A stretch of DNA of 64,000 bases, taken from positions 248,001 to 312,000 of the forward strand of contig NZ_JACYOT010000004.1 of the NCBI RefSeq assembly GCF_014858005.1, written 5' to 3'. The notes beneath the pieces are model-generated. The model saw only the letters and a program-made list of their open reading frames with translations. It ran no database searches and was not told the origin of the DNA. This document shows, piece after piece, positions 34,912-42,774 of the stretch. The translations under genes were made by a program, and so were the position numbers. Numbering within the stretch: position 1 is the first letter of the stretch; the number at the start of each line of letters is the position of its first letter. The stretch is from Propioniciclava soli. GTDB lineage: Bacteria; Actinomycetota; Actinomycetes; Propionibacteriales; Propionibacteriaceae.

Positions 34912-36914
34912 GCGGGGCGGAGGCGTCCGACGCGCTGTTCGACGTGCGCGGGCTGCGTCGCGTGTACGGCGGGGGAGCGCGCCGGGTGGTCGCGTTGGAC
35001 GAGGTGAGCCTGCAGGTCGGGCGCGGGCAGCGGCTGGGGATCGTGGGGGAGTCGGGCTCGGGCAAGTCGACGCTCATCCGGCTGATGGCAGGGCTGGACA
35101 CGCCGACGGCGGGCGAGGTCCGTTTCGATGGCCGCGTCGTCACGGGCGTGCCGGAGCGGGAGCTGGGGTTCCTGCGCTCGCGGGTCCAGATCGTGTTCCA
35201 GGATCCGCGGGCGTCCCTGAACCCCCGCATGAACGTGGGCGACATCATCGCCGAACCGCTGCGGGCCCGGTCGGTCCGCCGCGAGCTGGGGGGTGTGGAC
35301 GCCCGCGCCCGCGTCGCGGAGCTGCTGGACGCCGTCGGGCTGCCCGCGGACGCGCCGGGCCGCTACCCGCACGAGTTCTCCGGGGGGCAGCGGCAGCGCA
35401 TCGCGATCGCCCGGGCGCTGGCACCGGGGCCGGACGTGCTCATCGCCGACGAGGCCGTGAGCGCGCTGGACGTGTCCGTCCGGGCGCAGGTGCTCAACCT
35501 GTTGATGGACCTGGTGGCCGAGCTCGACCTGACCCTGGTGTTCGTCAGCCACGACCTCGCCGTGGTGCGGCATGTGTGCACCGACGCGGTGGTGCTGCAG
35601 GCCGGGCGGCTCGTGGAGGCCGGGCCGGCGGCGTCCGTGTTCGCCGCGCCGCAGCACCCCTACACCCGGGCGCTCGTGGGCGCGATTCCCCCGGTTCGGC
35701 GGGCGGGCCCTAGAATCAGGGCAGTGAAAGCCCTGTTGCTGGAGAACATCCACCCGTCCGGCGTCGATCTGCTGACCGAGCGCGGCTTCGAGGTGGAGAC
35801 CGTCGGATCAGCCCTGGCGGAGGACGACCTGATCGCGGCCCTGGACGGGGTGGCGCTGCTGGGGATCCGATCCAACACCCACGTGACGCCGCGCGTGCTG
35901 GAGCACGCCCCCGACCTGCGTGCCATCGGTGCCTTCTGCATCGGCACGAACCAGATCGCGCTGGACGCCGCGACCGCGGCCGGCGTGGCCGTCTTCAATG
36001 CGCCCTACTCGAACACGCGCAGCGTGGTCGAGCTGGCCATCGCCGAGATCATCGGCATGGCGCGGCACTTGACCGACCACAACGCGCGGATGCACGCGGG
36101 GGAGTGGGTGAAGTCGGCGATCGGCAGCCACGAGGTGCGGGGGCGGACGCTGGGCATCGTCGGCTACGGCAACATCGGCTCGCAGCTCTCCGTCGTCGCG
36201 GAGTCGCTCGGCATGCGCGTGCTGTTCCACGACGTGGTCGACAGGCTCGCCCTGGGCAACGCGGTGCGGTGCGGCTCCCTGGCTGAGCTGTTGGCCGAGG
36301 CCGAGACGATCAGCCTCCACGTGGACGGCCGGCCCACGAACCGCGGCTTCTTCGGCGAGCGCGAGTTCGCGATGATGCGCCCGCGGTCGTTGTTCCTGAA
36401 CCTGTCGCGCGGGTTCGTGGTGGACACCGCGGCGCTCAAGCGGCACCTCGACTCGGGCCATCTCGCGGGGGCGGCGGTGGACGTCTTCGAGACCGAACCG
36501 CGGCGCAACGGCCACACCTTCGAGCACGTGCTGCGAGGAACCCCCAACGTCATCCTCACCCCCCACGTGGCCGGGTCGACCCAGGAGGCACAGGAGAACA
36601 TCGGCTCGTTCGTGGCCGGCAAGCTCTCCGACTTCGCCGAGAACGGCTCAACGGTGCTGAGCGTGAACCTGCCCGGGGTCCCCGCTCCGCGCGCGGGGGC
36701 GCACCGCATCCGGCACCTGCACCGCAACGTGCCGGGCGTGCTGGCGACGATCAACACGATTCTCGCCGAGCACGGCACGAACATCGAGCACCAGACGCTC
36801 GCGACGCGGGGGGACGTGGGTTACGTCGTCCTGGACATCGCCGACACCCCGTCGGACGCCGTCCTCGCGGCCCTCCGGGCGATGCCCGCGACGGTGCGCG
36901 TCGACGTCTCCTGA
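34908..36914 (+). CDS. DppF-type ATPase open reading frame continuing in frame into SerA
   Basis: One uninterrupted 668-codon frame. Residues 1 to about 272 are a complete DppF/OppF-type ATPase: Walker A GESGSGKSTL near 47-56, Q-loop VFQDPRASLNP, signature FSGGQRQRIAIARAL, Walker B VLIADEAVSALD, FVSHDLAVV, and the C-terminal HPYTRALVGAIPPV. The frame then runs, without a stop, through RRAGPRIRA into a complete phosphoglycerate dehydrogenase starting at residue 273. The ATG overlaps the DppD stop. Either the cell makes a real fusion protein or dppF has lost its own stop and serA is also made separately. The 816 bases of the ATPase part end at 35723. Confidence 0.8.
   Translation: MSGAEASDALFDVRGLRRVYGGGARRVVALDEVSLQVGRGQRLGIVGESGSGKSTLIRLMAGLDTPTAGEVRFDGRVVTGVPERELGFLRSRVQIVFQDPRASLNPRMNVGDIIAEPLRARSVRRELGGVDARARVAELLDAVGLPADAPGRYPHEFSGGQRQRIAIARALAPGPDVLIADEAVSALDVSVRAQVLNLLMDLVAELDLTLVFVSHDLAVVRHVCTDAVVLQAGRLVEAGPAASVFAAPQHPYTRALVGAIPPVRRAGPRIRAVKALLLENIHPSGVDLLTERGFEVETVGSALAEDDLIAALDGVALLGIRSNTHVTPRVLEHAPDLRAIGAFCIGTNQIALDAATAAGVAVFNAPYSNTRSVVELAIAEIIGMARHLTDHNARMHAGEWVKSAIGSHEVRGRTLGIVGYGNIGSQLSVVAESLGMRVLFHDVVDRLALGNAVRCGSLAELLAEAETISLHVDGRPTNRGFFGEREFAMMRPRSLFLNLSRGFVVDTAALKRHLDSGHLAGAAVDVFETEPRRNGHTFEHVLRGTPNVILTPHVAGSTQEAQENIGSFVAGKLSDFAENGSTVLSVNLPGVPAPRAGAHRIRHLHRNVPGVLATINTILAEHGTNIEHQTLATRGDVGYVVLDIADTPSDAVLAALRAMPATVRVDVS
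35711..35716 (+). promoter_or_regulatory. Internal leaderless promoter of serA
   Basis: TAGAAT followed by 7 nt and the serA GTG, lying inside the last codons of the DppF frame. It supports independent expression of serA. Confidence 0.55.
35724..36914 (+). CDS. serA: D-3-phosphoglycerate dehydrogenase SerA (internal start)
   Basis: 396 residues from an internal GTG (VKALLLENIHPSGVDLL), about the length of E. coli SerA (410). First step of serine synthesis from 3-phosphoglycerate with NAD. Visible: substrate region GIRSNTHVTPRVL, nucleotide motif GIVGYGNIGSQ near 140-150, acidic residue ending the second strand (VLFHDV), DVFETEP, catalytic His in LTPHVAGSTQEAQENIG, and a C-terminal ACT domain (HLHRNVPGVLATINTILAE) for serine feedback. 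It lies in the same frame as the preceding ATPase with no stop between. The 33-bp-arm palindrome after the stop may terminate transcription. Confidence 0.88.
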   Translation: MKALLLENIHPSGVDLLTERGFEVETVGSALAEDDLIAALDGVALLGIRSNTHVTPRVLEHAPDLRAIGAFCIGTNQIALDAATAAGVAVFNAPYSNTRSVVELAIAEIIGMARHLTDHNARMHAGEWVKSAIGSHEVRGRTLGIVGYGNIGSQLSVVAESLGMRVLFHDVVDRLALGNAVRCGSLAELLAEAETISLHVDGRPTNRGFFGEREFAMMRPRSLFLNLSRGFVVDTAALKRHLDSGHLAGAAVDVFETEPRRNGHTFEHVLRGTPNVILTPHVAGSTQEAQENIGSFVAGKLSDFAENGSTVLSVNLPGVPAPRAGAHRIRHLHRNVPGVLATINTILAEHGTNIEHQTLATRGDVGYVVLDIADTPSDAVLAALRAMPATVRVDVS

Positions 36915-36940
36915 AACCTCCCGCGTCCCGCAGGGGGCCG

Positions 36941-37008
36941 CGACACGCTCACTTCGGCCCGACACGCCGGGTTACAACCCGGCGTGTCGGGCCGAAGTGA
37001 GCGTGTCG
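36941..37008. repeat. Perfect palindrome, 33-bp arms with 2-nt centre
   Basis: Bases 36941-36973 are the exact inverse complement of 36976-37008, centre AC. It lies 27 bp after serA and abuts the 11-bp array. Transcribed, it would make a very stable hairpin and could act as a terminator for serA and, from the other side, for hisN. Each arm contains GACACGC twice. Confidence 0.95.
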
Positions 37009-37672
37009 GCGCCTGCCCGGCGCCTGCCCGGCGCCTGCCCGGCGCCTGCCCGGCGCCTGCCCGGCGCCTGCCCGGCGCCTGCCCGGCGCCTGCCCGGCGC
37101 CTGCCCGGCGCCTGCCCGGCGCCTGCCCGGCGCCTGCCCGGCGCCTGCCCGGCGCCTGCCCGGCGCCTGCCCGGCGCCTGCCCGGCGCCTGCCCGGCGCC
37201 TGCCCGGCGCCTGCCCGGCGCCTGCCCGGCGCCTGCCCGGCGCCTGCCCGGCGCCTGCCCGGCGCCTGCCCGGCGCCTGCCCGGCGCCTGCCCGGCGCCT
37301 GCCCGGCGCCTGCCCGGCGCCTGCCCGGCGCCTGCCCGGCGCCTGCCCGGCGCCTGCCCGGCGCCTGCCCGGCGCCTGCCCGGCGCCTGCCCGGCGCCTG
37401 CCCGGCGCCTGCCCGGCGCCTGCCCGGCGCCTGCCCGGCGCCTGCCCGGCGCCTGCCCGGCGCCTGCCCGGCGCCTGCCCGGCGCCTGCCCGGCGCCTGC
37501 CCGGCGCCTGCCCGGCGCCTGCCCGGCGCCTGCCCGGCGCCTGCCCGGCGCCTGCCCGGCGCCTGCCCGGCGCCTGCCCGGCGCCTGCCCGGCGCCTGCC
37601 CGGCGCCTGCCCGGCGCCTGCCCGGCGCCTGCCCGGCGCCTGCCCGGCGCCTGCCCGGCGCCTGCCCGGCGC
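37007..37672. repeat. Perfect 11-bp tandem repeat array, ~60.5 copies
   Basis: Unit CGGCGCCTGCC, head to tail without visible mismatch across 666 bp. Each unit contains the palindrome GGCGCC. It fills the space between the convergent 3' ends of serA and the hisN-like gene. As 11 is not a multiple of 3, all frames through it are open and periodic (11-residue repeats); I regard these as spurious. No spacers, no flanking transposase. Confidence 0.97.
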
Positions 37673-37686
37673 AGCCGGCTCACCGG

Positions 37687-38508
37687 TCAGTCGGAGAGCT
37701 CGAGGGGCTGGGTGGGTTCCACCGGGGCCAGGGCGGACAGGACGGCGTCGTGCAGGTGCCCGTTCGTCGCCAGGGCGCCCGGGCCCGCCACGCCGGGCGT
37801 TCCGTCGATGCTGGTGAACCGCCCGCCGGCCTCCCGGACGATGACATCCAGTGCCGCCATGTCGTGCAGCGCCAGGTCGGGTTCGGTGGCGATGTCGACG
37901 CCGCCCTCGGCAACGAGCAGGTAGCTCCAGAAGTCCCCGAAGGCGCGCGTCCGCCACACGTCGCGCATCAGGTCGACGAACTGTTGCCCGCGGCCCGACT
38001 CCACCCAGCCGTGCACCGAGCTGTAGGACAAGAAGGCGTCCGACACCGCACCCACCGACGACGCCTGCAGCCGGGTCGCGCTCGCGAGCGACTTGCCCGT
38101 GAACGCCCCTGCGCCCCGGGCTGCCCACCAGCGCCGCTGCAGCCCCGGCGCCGACACGACCCCGACCACCACCTCGTCACCCTCCATGAGGGCGATCAGG
38201 GTGGCCCACACCGGGACGCCGCGCACGAAGTTCGCGGTCCCGTCGATGGGGTCGATCACCCACCGGCGCGGCCCCCAGCCCGTGTCGGCGCGCTCCTCGC
38301 CGTGCACGGCATCGCGGGGCCGGGAGCGCGAGAGCACCTTGCGCAGCGCGTCCTCCACGGCCGTGTCGGCGTCCGTGACGTGCGTCAGGTCCGGTTTGGT
38401 CGACACCTGCAGATCCTGGGCACGGAAGCGGGCGGTGGTGATCTGGTCGGCGGTGTCGGCGAGCACATGGCCCAGCCGCAGGTCGTCCACGTAGCTTCGT
38501 TCGGGCAT
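37687..38508 (-). CDS. hisN: Inositol-monophosphatase-family phosphatase, probable histidinol phosphatase HisN
   Basis: 273 residues. Metal-dependent phosphatase motifs: EERADTGWGPRRWVIDPIDG near 72-91 (catalytic DPIDGT) and a second Asp in EPDLALHDMAALDVIV. In actinobacteria the family member linked to aroA-rsgA is usually the histidinol-phosphate phosphatase of histidine synthesis, and that context is present here (rsgA and aroA upstream). A general inositol phosphatase is the alternative. The start MPERSYVDDL lies 50 bp after the rsgA stop. The 11-bp array begins 14 bp past the stop. Confidence 0.82.
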   Translation of the reverse strand: MPERSYVDDLRLGHVLADTADQITTARFRAQDLQVSTKPDLTHVTDADTAVEDALRKVLSRSRPRDAVHGEERADTGWGPRRWVIDPIDGTANFVRGVPVWATLIALMEGDEVVVGVVSAPGLQRRWWAARGAGAFTGKSLASATRLQASSVGAVSDAFLSYSSVHGWVESGRGQQFVDLMRDVWRTRAFGDFWSYLLVAEGGVDIATEPDLALHDMAALDVIVREAGGRFTSIDGTPGVAGPGALATNGHLHDAVLSALAPVEPTQPLELSD

Positions 38509-38558
38509 GGCCGCCAGCCTACGCACGGACGCCCCCGCGCCGCGGGAGGCTCCCGGAC

Positions 38559-39587
38559 CTACGTGTAGGTCGGCTCGGCCATCCAGACCTGCTCCATGCG
38601 CCGGAAGGACGCCAGCCGCTCGGCCCGCAACCGCCCGTCGGCCACCGCCTCGTCGAGGGCGCACTCGGGGGCGGTCGAGTCGTGCCGGCAACCGCGCGGA
38701 CACTCGGTCACGAGCGCGGCGAGGTCGTCGAAGGCCGCGAGCACCGACTCCGTCGTGACGTGGGAGAGGCCGAAGCTCCGGACGCCCGGGGTGTCGATCA
38801 CCCAACCACCCGGCTCGGGCAGCGCCAGCGCCACCGCCGAGGTGGAGGTGTGCCGCCCGCGTCCGGTCACCTCGTTCACGTGCCCGACGGCACGGGCCGC
38901 GTCCGGGATCAGCGCGTTGACGAGGGTGGACTTGCCGACCCCCGAGTGGCCCACCAGCACCGTGGTGTGACCGGCGAGCAGGCCGCGCAGATCGGTGAGG
39001 TCGGCTCCCGGCTCGACGACGACCGCGCCCACGTCGAGCCCGTCGTAGGCCGCCAGCAACGCGTCCGGAGAGGCCAGATCGGCCTTCGTGAGCACCAGCA
39101 ACGGTTCCAGCCCCGCGTCGTACGCGCCGACGAGGATCCGGTCGATCATGCCCATCCGTGGCGGTGGGTCGGCCAGCGCTGTGACGATCGCGAGCTGGTC
39201 GGCATTCGCCACGATGGGGCGTTCGAACGGGTCGTTGTCGTCCGCGGTCCGCCGCAGCACCGTGGTGCGGTCGACCACCTCCACGACCCGGGCCAGCGTG
39301 CCCTCCTCGCCGGAGGTGTCGCCCACGACGCGGGCGCGGTCACCGACGATGACGCCCTTGCGCCCCAGCTGACGCGCCTTGGTGGCGAGCACCGTGCGCG
39401 GGGCGTCCCCGTCCCCGCCCCCGTCCTCGGCACCGAGCACCACCGTGTACCGGCCCCGGTCGACGCCGACGACCGTCCCCACCGCGGCCTCGGAGTAGTC
39501 GGGCCGGTCCTTCGTGCGGGGACGCGTCCGCCGCGGCGGGCGGCCGTAGCCGTCCTGCTCGTCCCGCTCGGCGCGGCGGCGACTCAC
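38559..39587 (-). CDS. rsgA: Ribosome small-subunit GTPase RsgA
   Basis: 342-residue circularly permuted GTPase that helps late 30S maturation. An OB-fold lies near 35-110. The GTPase motifs are in permuted order: G4 LVLTKAD near 180, then G1 VGHSGVGKSTLVN near 225, G3 VIDTPGVRSFG near 275. The C-terminal zinc site is CPRGCRHDSTAPEC. The start is a GTG overlapping the aroA stop (GTGA). A basic N-terminal tail (RRRAERDEQDGYGRPPRRTR) precedes the OB-fold. Confidence 0.93.
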   Translation of the reverse strand: MSRRRAERDEQDGYGRPPRRTRPRTKDRPDYSEAAVGTVVGVDRGRYTVVLGAEDGGGDGDAPRTVLATKARQLGRKGVIVGDRARVVGDTSGEEGTLARVVEVVDRTTVLRRTADDNDPFERPIVANADQLAIVTALADPPPRMGMIDRILVGAYDAGLEPLLVLTKADLASPDALLAAYDGLDVGAVVVEPGADLTDLRGLLAGHTTVLVGHSGVGKSTLVNALIPDAARAVGHVNEVTGRGRHTSTSAVALALPEPGGWVIDTPGVRSFGLSHVTTESVLAAFDDLAALVTECPRGCRHDSTAPECALDEAVADGRLRAERLASFRRMEQVWMAEPTYT

Positions 39588-40846
39588 GCCGCCACCAAGG
39601 TGTGCCACAGGGTGCCGAAGTCGGCGATGGTCTTGGTGGTGGCATCCACGTCGTCCAGCTCCACGCCGGCGACGGCCAGCCCGAGGACGGCACCCGCGTG
39701 GGCCATGCGATGGTCGGCGTAGGTGCGCCACGGCCCGCCGGTGAGCCGGCCCGGGGCGATGGTGAGCCCGTCGGCGGTCTCGGCCACGCGGGCCCCCCGC
39801 GCGCCGAGCTCGGCGGTGAGGGCGGCCAGCCGGTCGGTCTCGTGGTGGCGGACGTGCCCCACCCCGCGGATGCTGCCCGGTCGGTCGGCGAGCGCGAGCA
39901 GCGCGGCCACCACGCAGGTGAGCTCGGAGGCCAGGGTGAGGTCGACATCGGCGCCCGTGACGGTGCCGGTGCCGCTCACCGTCACCGTGTCCGTGCGGGC
40001 GTCGACCTCCCCGCCCAGCGCGGCGAGGGTGCCGAGGATCGCGTCCGAGGCCTGCACGGTGTGCCGCGGCCAGGGCACGGTCACGGCACCGCCGGTCACC
40101 AGCGCGGCGGCCAGGAAGGTCGCGGCGTTCACCAGGTCGGGTTCGATGGTCTCGTCGCGGGCGGCGATCGGGCCGGGGGCCACGCGCCACGCGGTGTCGT
40201 TCGCGGACGCCGACGCCACGACCCCGCGGTCGGCCAGCATGGCCAGGGTCATCCGGATGTGCGGCGGCGAGGGCACCCGCGCGCCCGCGTGGACCAGTTC
40301 CAGCCCGGCGTCGAACCGGGCGGCCGCCAGCAGCAGCCCCGACACGAACTGGCTGGACGCGGACGCGTCGATGCGCGCCGTGCCGCCCGGAACCGCACCG
40401 GTGCCGTGCACGGTGAAGGGCACGGAGGCCGGGTGGTCGACCCGGACGCCCAGCTGCCCCAGGCCGTCCAACAGGGGTGCCACCGGGCGGGCGGAGGCCT
40501 CAGGATCGCCGCGGAACCGGGTCGGGCCGTCGGCCAGCGCGGCCAGCGCGGGCACGAACCGCATGATCGTGCCCGCCAAGCCGCAGTGGATGTCACCGGG
40601 GGTGAAGACCGCCGGCGGTGCGACGCGCACCACGCCGGGCGCCAGGTCGGTCACGTCCACGCCCAGCGACGCGAGGGCGGCGCGCATCAGCCGCGTGTCC
40701 CGGGCGTCGAGGACGCCCGTGAGCACCGACGGGCCGTCACCGAGCGCGGCCAACACGTAGCCGCGCGCGGTGGCGGACTTCGAGCCGGGCACCGTGAGGC
40801 TCCCGGTCACCGGGCCGGCCGGGGTCGGCGCGACCCAGGGCCTCAC
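39584..40846 (-). CDS. aroA: 3-phosphoshikimate 1-carboxyvinyltransferase (EPSP synthase)
   Basis: 420 residues. Adds enolpyruvate from PEP to shikimate-3-phosphate in chorismate synthesis. The N-terminal VPGSKSATARGYVLAAL contains the substrate-binding Lys/Ser. GLAGTIMRFVPALAAL near 90-105 corresponds to the LGNAGTAMR region. RDETIEPDLVNAATFLAAAL and HHETDRLAAL are in the second domain. The GTG start overlaps the DoxX stop by 4 bp, and the 3' end overlaps rsgA. Confidence 0.93.
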   Translation of the reverse strand: MRPWVAPTPAGPVTGSLTVPGSKSATARGYVLAALGDGPSVLTGVLDARDTRLMRAALASLGVDVTDLAPGVVRVAPPAVFTPGDIHCGLAGTIMRFVPALAALADGPTRFRGDPEASARPVAPLLDGLGQLGVRVDHPASVPFTVHGTGAVPGGTARIDASASSQFVSGLLLAAARFDAGLELVHAGARVPSPPHIRMTLAMLADRGVVASASANDTAWRVAPGPIAARDETIEPDLVNAATFLAAALVTGGAVTVPWPRHTVQASDAILGTLAALGGEVDARTDTVTVSGTGTVTGADVDLTLASELTCVVAALLALADRPGSIRGVGHVRHHETDRLAALTAELGARGARVAETADGLTIAPGRLTGGPWRTYADHRMAHAGAVLGLAVAGVELDDVDATTKTIADFGTLWHTLVAA

Positions 40847-41445
40847 GGAAGAGCGCCCTCGATGCTCTTGCGGGCGGCCTTCGCCTGGAGCTGGGCCTCG
40901 CGCTTGAGGCGCTTGAAGTCCTTCATGGTTAGCTCGGCGACGTGCGAGGCGTCCTTGGCCAGCGACTTCTTGGCCCGCTCGGCGTCGCGGGAGAGCTGGA
41001 CGCGGGTCGCGTTGGCCTTCCACAGCAGGCTGGGCTTGCCGCGGGTGTCCTGCGACACGACGAGGGCGGCACCGAGCAGAGCCAGGTTCCGCACCAACAG
41101 GCTGCGCGAGGTCGCGGCGTCCGCGCCGGCCTCCTTGGCCGCCACGACGTGCGGCAGCATCGAGAGGGCCGCGAGCGTGCCGCCCCCCTTGCTGGAGATG
41201 CCCGTCGCCATCCCGAGGCCGCCGAGCACCTGGGCGACGCCGTTGACGCGGACCAGCGTCTTGGTGTCCTGCGGCACGTAGGCGGACACCTCCGGGGGCA
41301 GGGCGCCCTGGACGAGCGGGACCACCCGGTCGGCCAGCGGCTGGGCGGCCTCGACGAAGGGACCGGGGTCGCGAACGGCCTTCACGCCGTTCGCGATGAA
41401 GAAGCCGCCGAGCAACATGCGGCCGACACCACGCAGAAGGTTCAT
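40843..41445 (-). CDS. DoxX family membrane protein
   Basis: 200 residues. Four hydrophobic segments ([14 protein letters not shown] near 11-24, then around 68-82, 88-99 and 118-131) followed by a basic, helical C-terminal tail ([20 protein letters not shown]). This is the DoxX layout, a family linked to thiol and redox balance in actinobacteria. It is divergent from sigR, and the σR-type promoter region lies between them, which fits a redox link but does not prove it. First gene of a DoxX-aroA-rsgA-hisN run with overlapping ends. Confidence 0.8.
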   Translation of the reverse strand: MNLLRGVGRMLLGGFFIANGVKAVRDPGPFVEAAQPLADRVVPLVQGALPPEVSAYVPQDTKTLVRVNGVAQVLGGLGMATGISSKGGGTLAALSMLPHVVAAKEAGADAATSRSLLVRNLALLGAALVVSQDTRGKPSLLWKANATRVQLSRDAERAKKSLAKDASHVAELTMKDFKRLKREAQLQAKAARKSIEGALP

Positions 41446-41489
41446 GCCCCATTCCTACCATCCGTCACTGACGACCGGGAACACCGAAC

Positions 41490-41515
41490 GGAATATCCGC
41501 GTGCCCGTGGCCGTT
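41490..41515 (+). promoter_or_regulatory. σR-type promoter (GGAAT-N18-GTT) upstream of sigR
   Basis: GGAAT (41490-41494), exactly 18 nt, GTT (41513-41515). This matches the consensus read by SigR/SigH of streptomycetes and mycobacteria, and predicts autoregulation of sigR-rsrA. Confidence 0.72.
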
Positions 41516-41588
41516 GCGACAGGCGTGATGACGCTGGCACCCGCACCCACCGCCGCGCCGGGGCGCGCGCCGGTGCCGACCTCCGGGG

Positions 41589-41594
41589 TAGTCT
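41589..41594 (+). promoter_or_regulatory. Second, housekeeping-like -10 box of sigR
   Basis: TAGTCT 8 nt before the sigR ATG. This would give a leaderless transcript for the short form of the protein. Confidence 0.45.
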
Positions 41595-41602
41595 CGTACC
41601 TG

Positions 41603-42223
41603 ATGGACCTCCCGAGCACCGACGAGACCCCCGTGGTCGACGTCCAGACGGAAACCGACGCCGAGCGCGCCGCCCGGTTCGAGCGCGATGCGCTGCCCTT
41701 CCTCGACCAGCTGTACGGCGCGGCCCTGCGACTGACGCGCAACCCCGCCGACGCCGAGGACGTCGTCCAGGAGGCCTACGCCAAGGCGTTCTCCTCGTTC
41801 CACCAGTTCCGCCCCGGTACGAACCTCAAGGCGTGGCTGTACCGCATTCTGACGAACACCTACATCAACACCTACCGCAAGCGGCAGCGCCAACCGCAGC
41901 AGGCGTTCGGCGAGGACGTCGAGGACTGGCAGCTCGCCCGCGCGGAGCAGCACACGTCCACCGGCCTGCGCAGCGCCGAGATGGATGCCCTGGACCGCAT
42001 GCCCGACTCGGTGGTGACGGACGCGATGAACGCGCTCTCGGACGACTTCCGGCTCGCCGTGTACCTCGCCGACGTCGAGGGGTTCTCCTACAAGGAGATC
42101 GCCGAGATCATGGGGACGCCGATCGGCACCGTGATGAGCCGCCTCAACCGCGGCCGGACGCAGCTGCGCTCCATGCTCGCCGACCACGCCGCCTCCCTGG
42201 GCATCGGGACGGGGGGCCGCTGA
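41603..42223 (+). CDS. sigR: ECF sigma factor SigR/SigH (redox stress)
   Basis: 206 residues from [10 protein letters not shown]. Region 2 with [29 protein letters not shown] and the -10-reading [20 protein letters not shown]; region 4 with [25 protein letters not shown] and [12 protein letters not shown]. Controls thiol-oxidative and heat stress genes in relatives. The frame stays open upstream, and an in-frame ATG at 41528, 13 nt after the σR-type promoter, could yield a longer form with 25 extra residues, similar to the σR' of streptomycetes. The stop overlaps the anti-sigma gene start (TGATG). Confidence 0.93.
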   Translation: MDLPSTDETPVVDVQTETDAERAARFERDALPFLDQLYGAALRLTRNPADAEDVVQEAYAKAFSSFHQFRPGTNLKAWLYRILTNTYINTYRKRQRQPQQAFGEDVEDWQLARAEQHTSTGLRSAEMDALDRMPDSVVTDAMNALSDDFRLAVYLADVEGFSYKEIAEIMGTPIGTVMSRLNRGRTQLRSMLADHAASLGIGTGGR

Positions 42224-42495
42224 TGACGCAGGAACCCGTCGACTGTCGCGCCGTGGCCCGGCGCGTCGAAGCCCTGCTGGACGGTGAGCTGGACGACACG
42301 GCCGCCGACGAACTGCGCCACCACATCGACGCCTGCGAGCACTGTCTGGAGGTCGCCGATCTTGTCGACGCCCTGAAGCGGATCGTGCACCGCTCCTGCA
42401 CCGGCCAGGTGGCCCCGCCCGCGCTGCGCGACCGCATCGTCACCCAGATCACCCAGGTCAGCTACACGCGCATCGAGTTCCACGAGCCGCGCTGA
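42223..42495 (+). CDS. rsrA: Zinc-binding anti-sigma factor RsrA
   Basis: 90-residue thiol-based anti-sigma factor. The ZAS motif H34-x3-C38-x2-C41 (HIDACEHC) and Cys8 match the zinc ligands of RsrA. Oxidation would form a disulfide, release zinc and free the sigma factor. Translation is coupled to sigR through TGATG. A strong hairpin follows 25 bp after the stop. Confidence 0.93.
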   Translation: MTQEPVDCRAVARRVEALLDGELDDTAADELRHHIDACEHCLEVADLVDALKRIVHRSCTGQVAPPALRDRIVTQITQVSYTRIEFHEPR

Positions 42496-42520
42496 CCCGC
42501 GCGACACACCCGGGACGCAC

Positions 42521-42552
42521 GAAGGCCCCTCCCCGCACGGGGAGGGGCCTTC
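42521..42552. terminator. Bidirectional terminator between rsrA and bL37 gene
   Basis: 14-bp perfect stem (42521-42534 with 42539-42552), 4-nt loop. It serves convergent genes. Confidence 0.8.
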
Positions 42553-42574
42553 GTCGTCGTCCCGGGCTGTCGCC

Positions 42575-42649
42575 TCAGGAGTTGGGACGCTTGCCGTGGT
42601 TGGCTGCGTTCTTCTTGCGGGCCTTGCGCTTGCGGCCACCCTTACCCAT
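42575..42649 (-). CDS. 50S ribosomal protein bL37 (24 residues)
   Basis: Complete 24-residue gene, too short for most gene finders. It is very basic and begins MGKGGRKRKARKKN and ends NHGKRPNS. It matches the small actinobacterial large-subunit protein bL37 seen in mycobacterial ribosomes. AGGAGG lies 6 nt upstream of the ATG on the minus strand. Its position between the rsrA and pdtaS genes is the same as in mycobacteria. Confidence 0.88.
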   Translation of the reverse strand: MGKGGRKRKARKKNAANHGKRPNS

Positions 42650-42761
42650 GTGGGCCTCCTCACGTCGATCGCGCCGAACGGCGCAAGGAGCCATTGTGTC
42701 ATGCCCGTCCGGGCTCGCGAAATCGACGTGGCGCGGTGCGGGCGGCACCAGGCGGACGTCC

Positions 42762-42767
42762 TATCAT
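42762..42767 (+). promoter_or_regulatory. -10 box of leaderless pdtaS-like gene
   Basis: TATCAT followed by 7 nt and the ATG at 42775. It favours this start over the ATG at 42766, which lies inside the box. Confidence 0.5.
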
Positions 42768-42774
42768 GGCGCGC

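Noticed and set aside
36949..38568. Several frames through the 11-bp array giving RLPGACPAPA-type or RRAGAGQAPG-type repeats
   Set aside because: All frames are open by necessity of the repeat. None has a credible start or function, and they run into hisN or serA in antisense.
42766..42768. Upstream ATG (MARML) as start of the pdtaS-like gene
   Set aside because: It lies inside the TATCAT -10-like box and has no ribosome-binding site. The ATG at 42775 fits a leaderless transcript.
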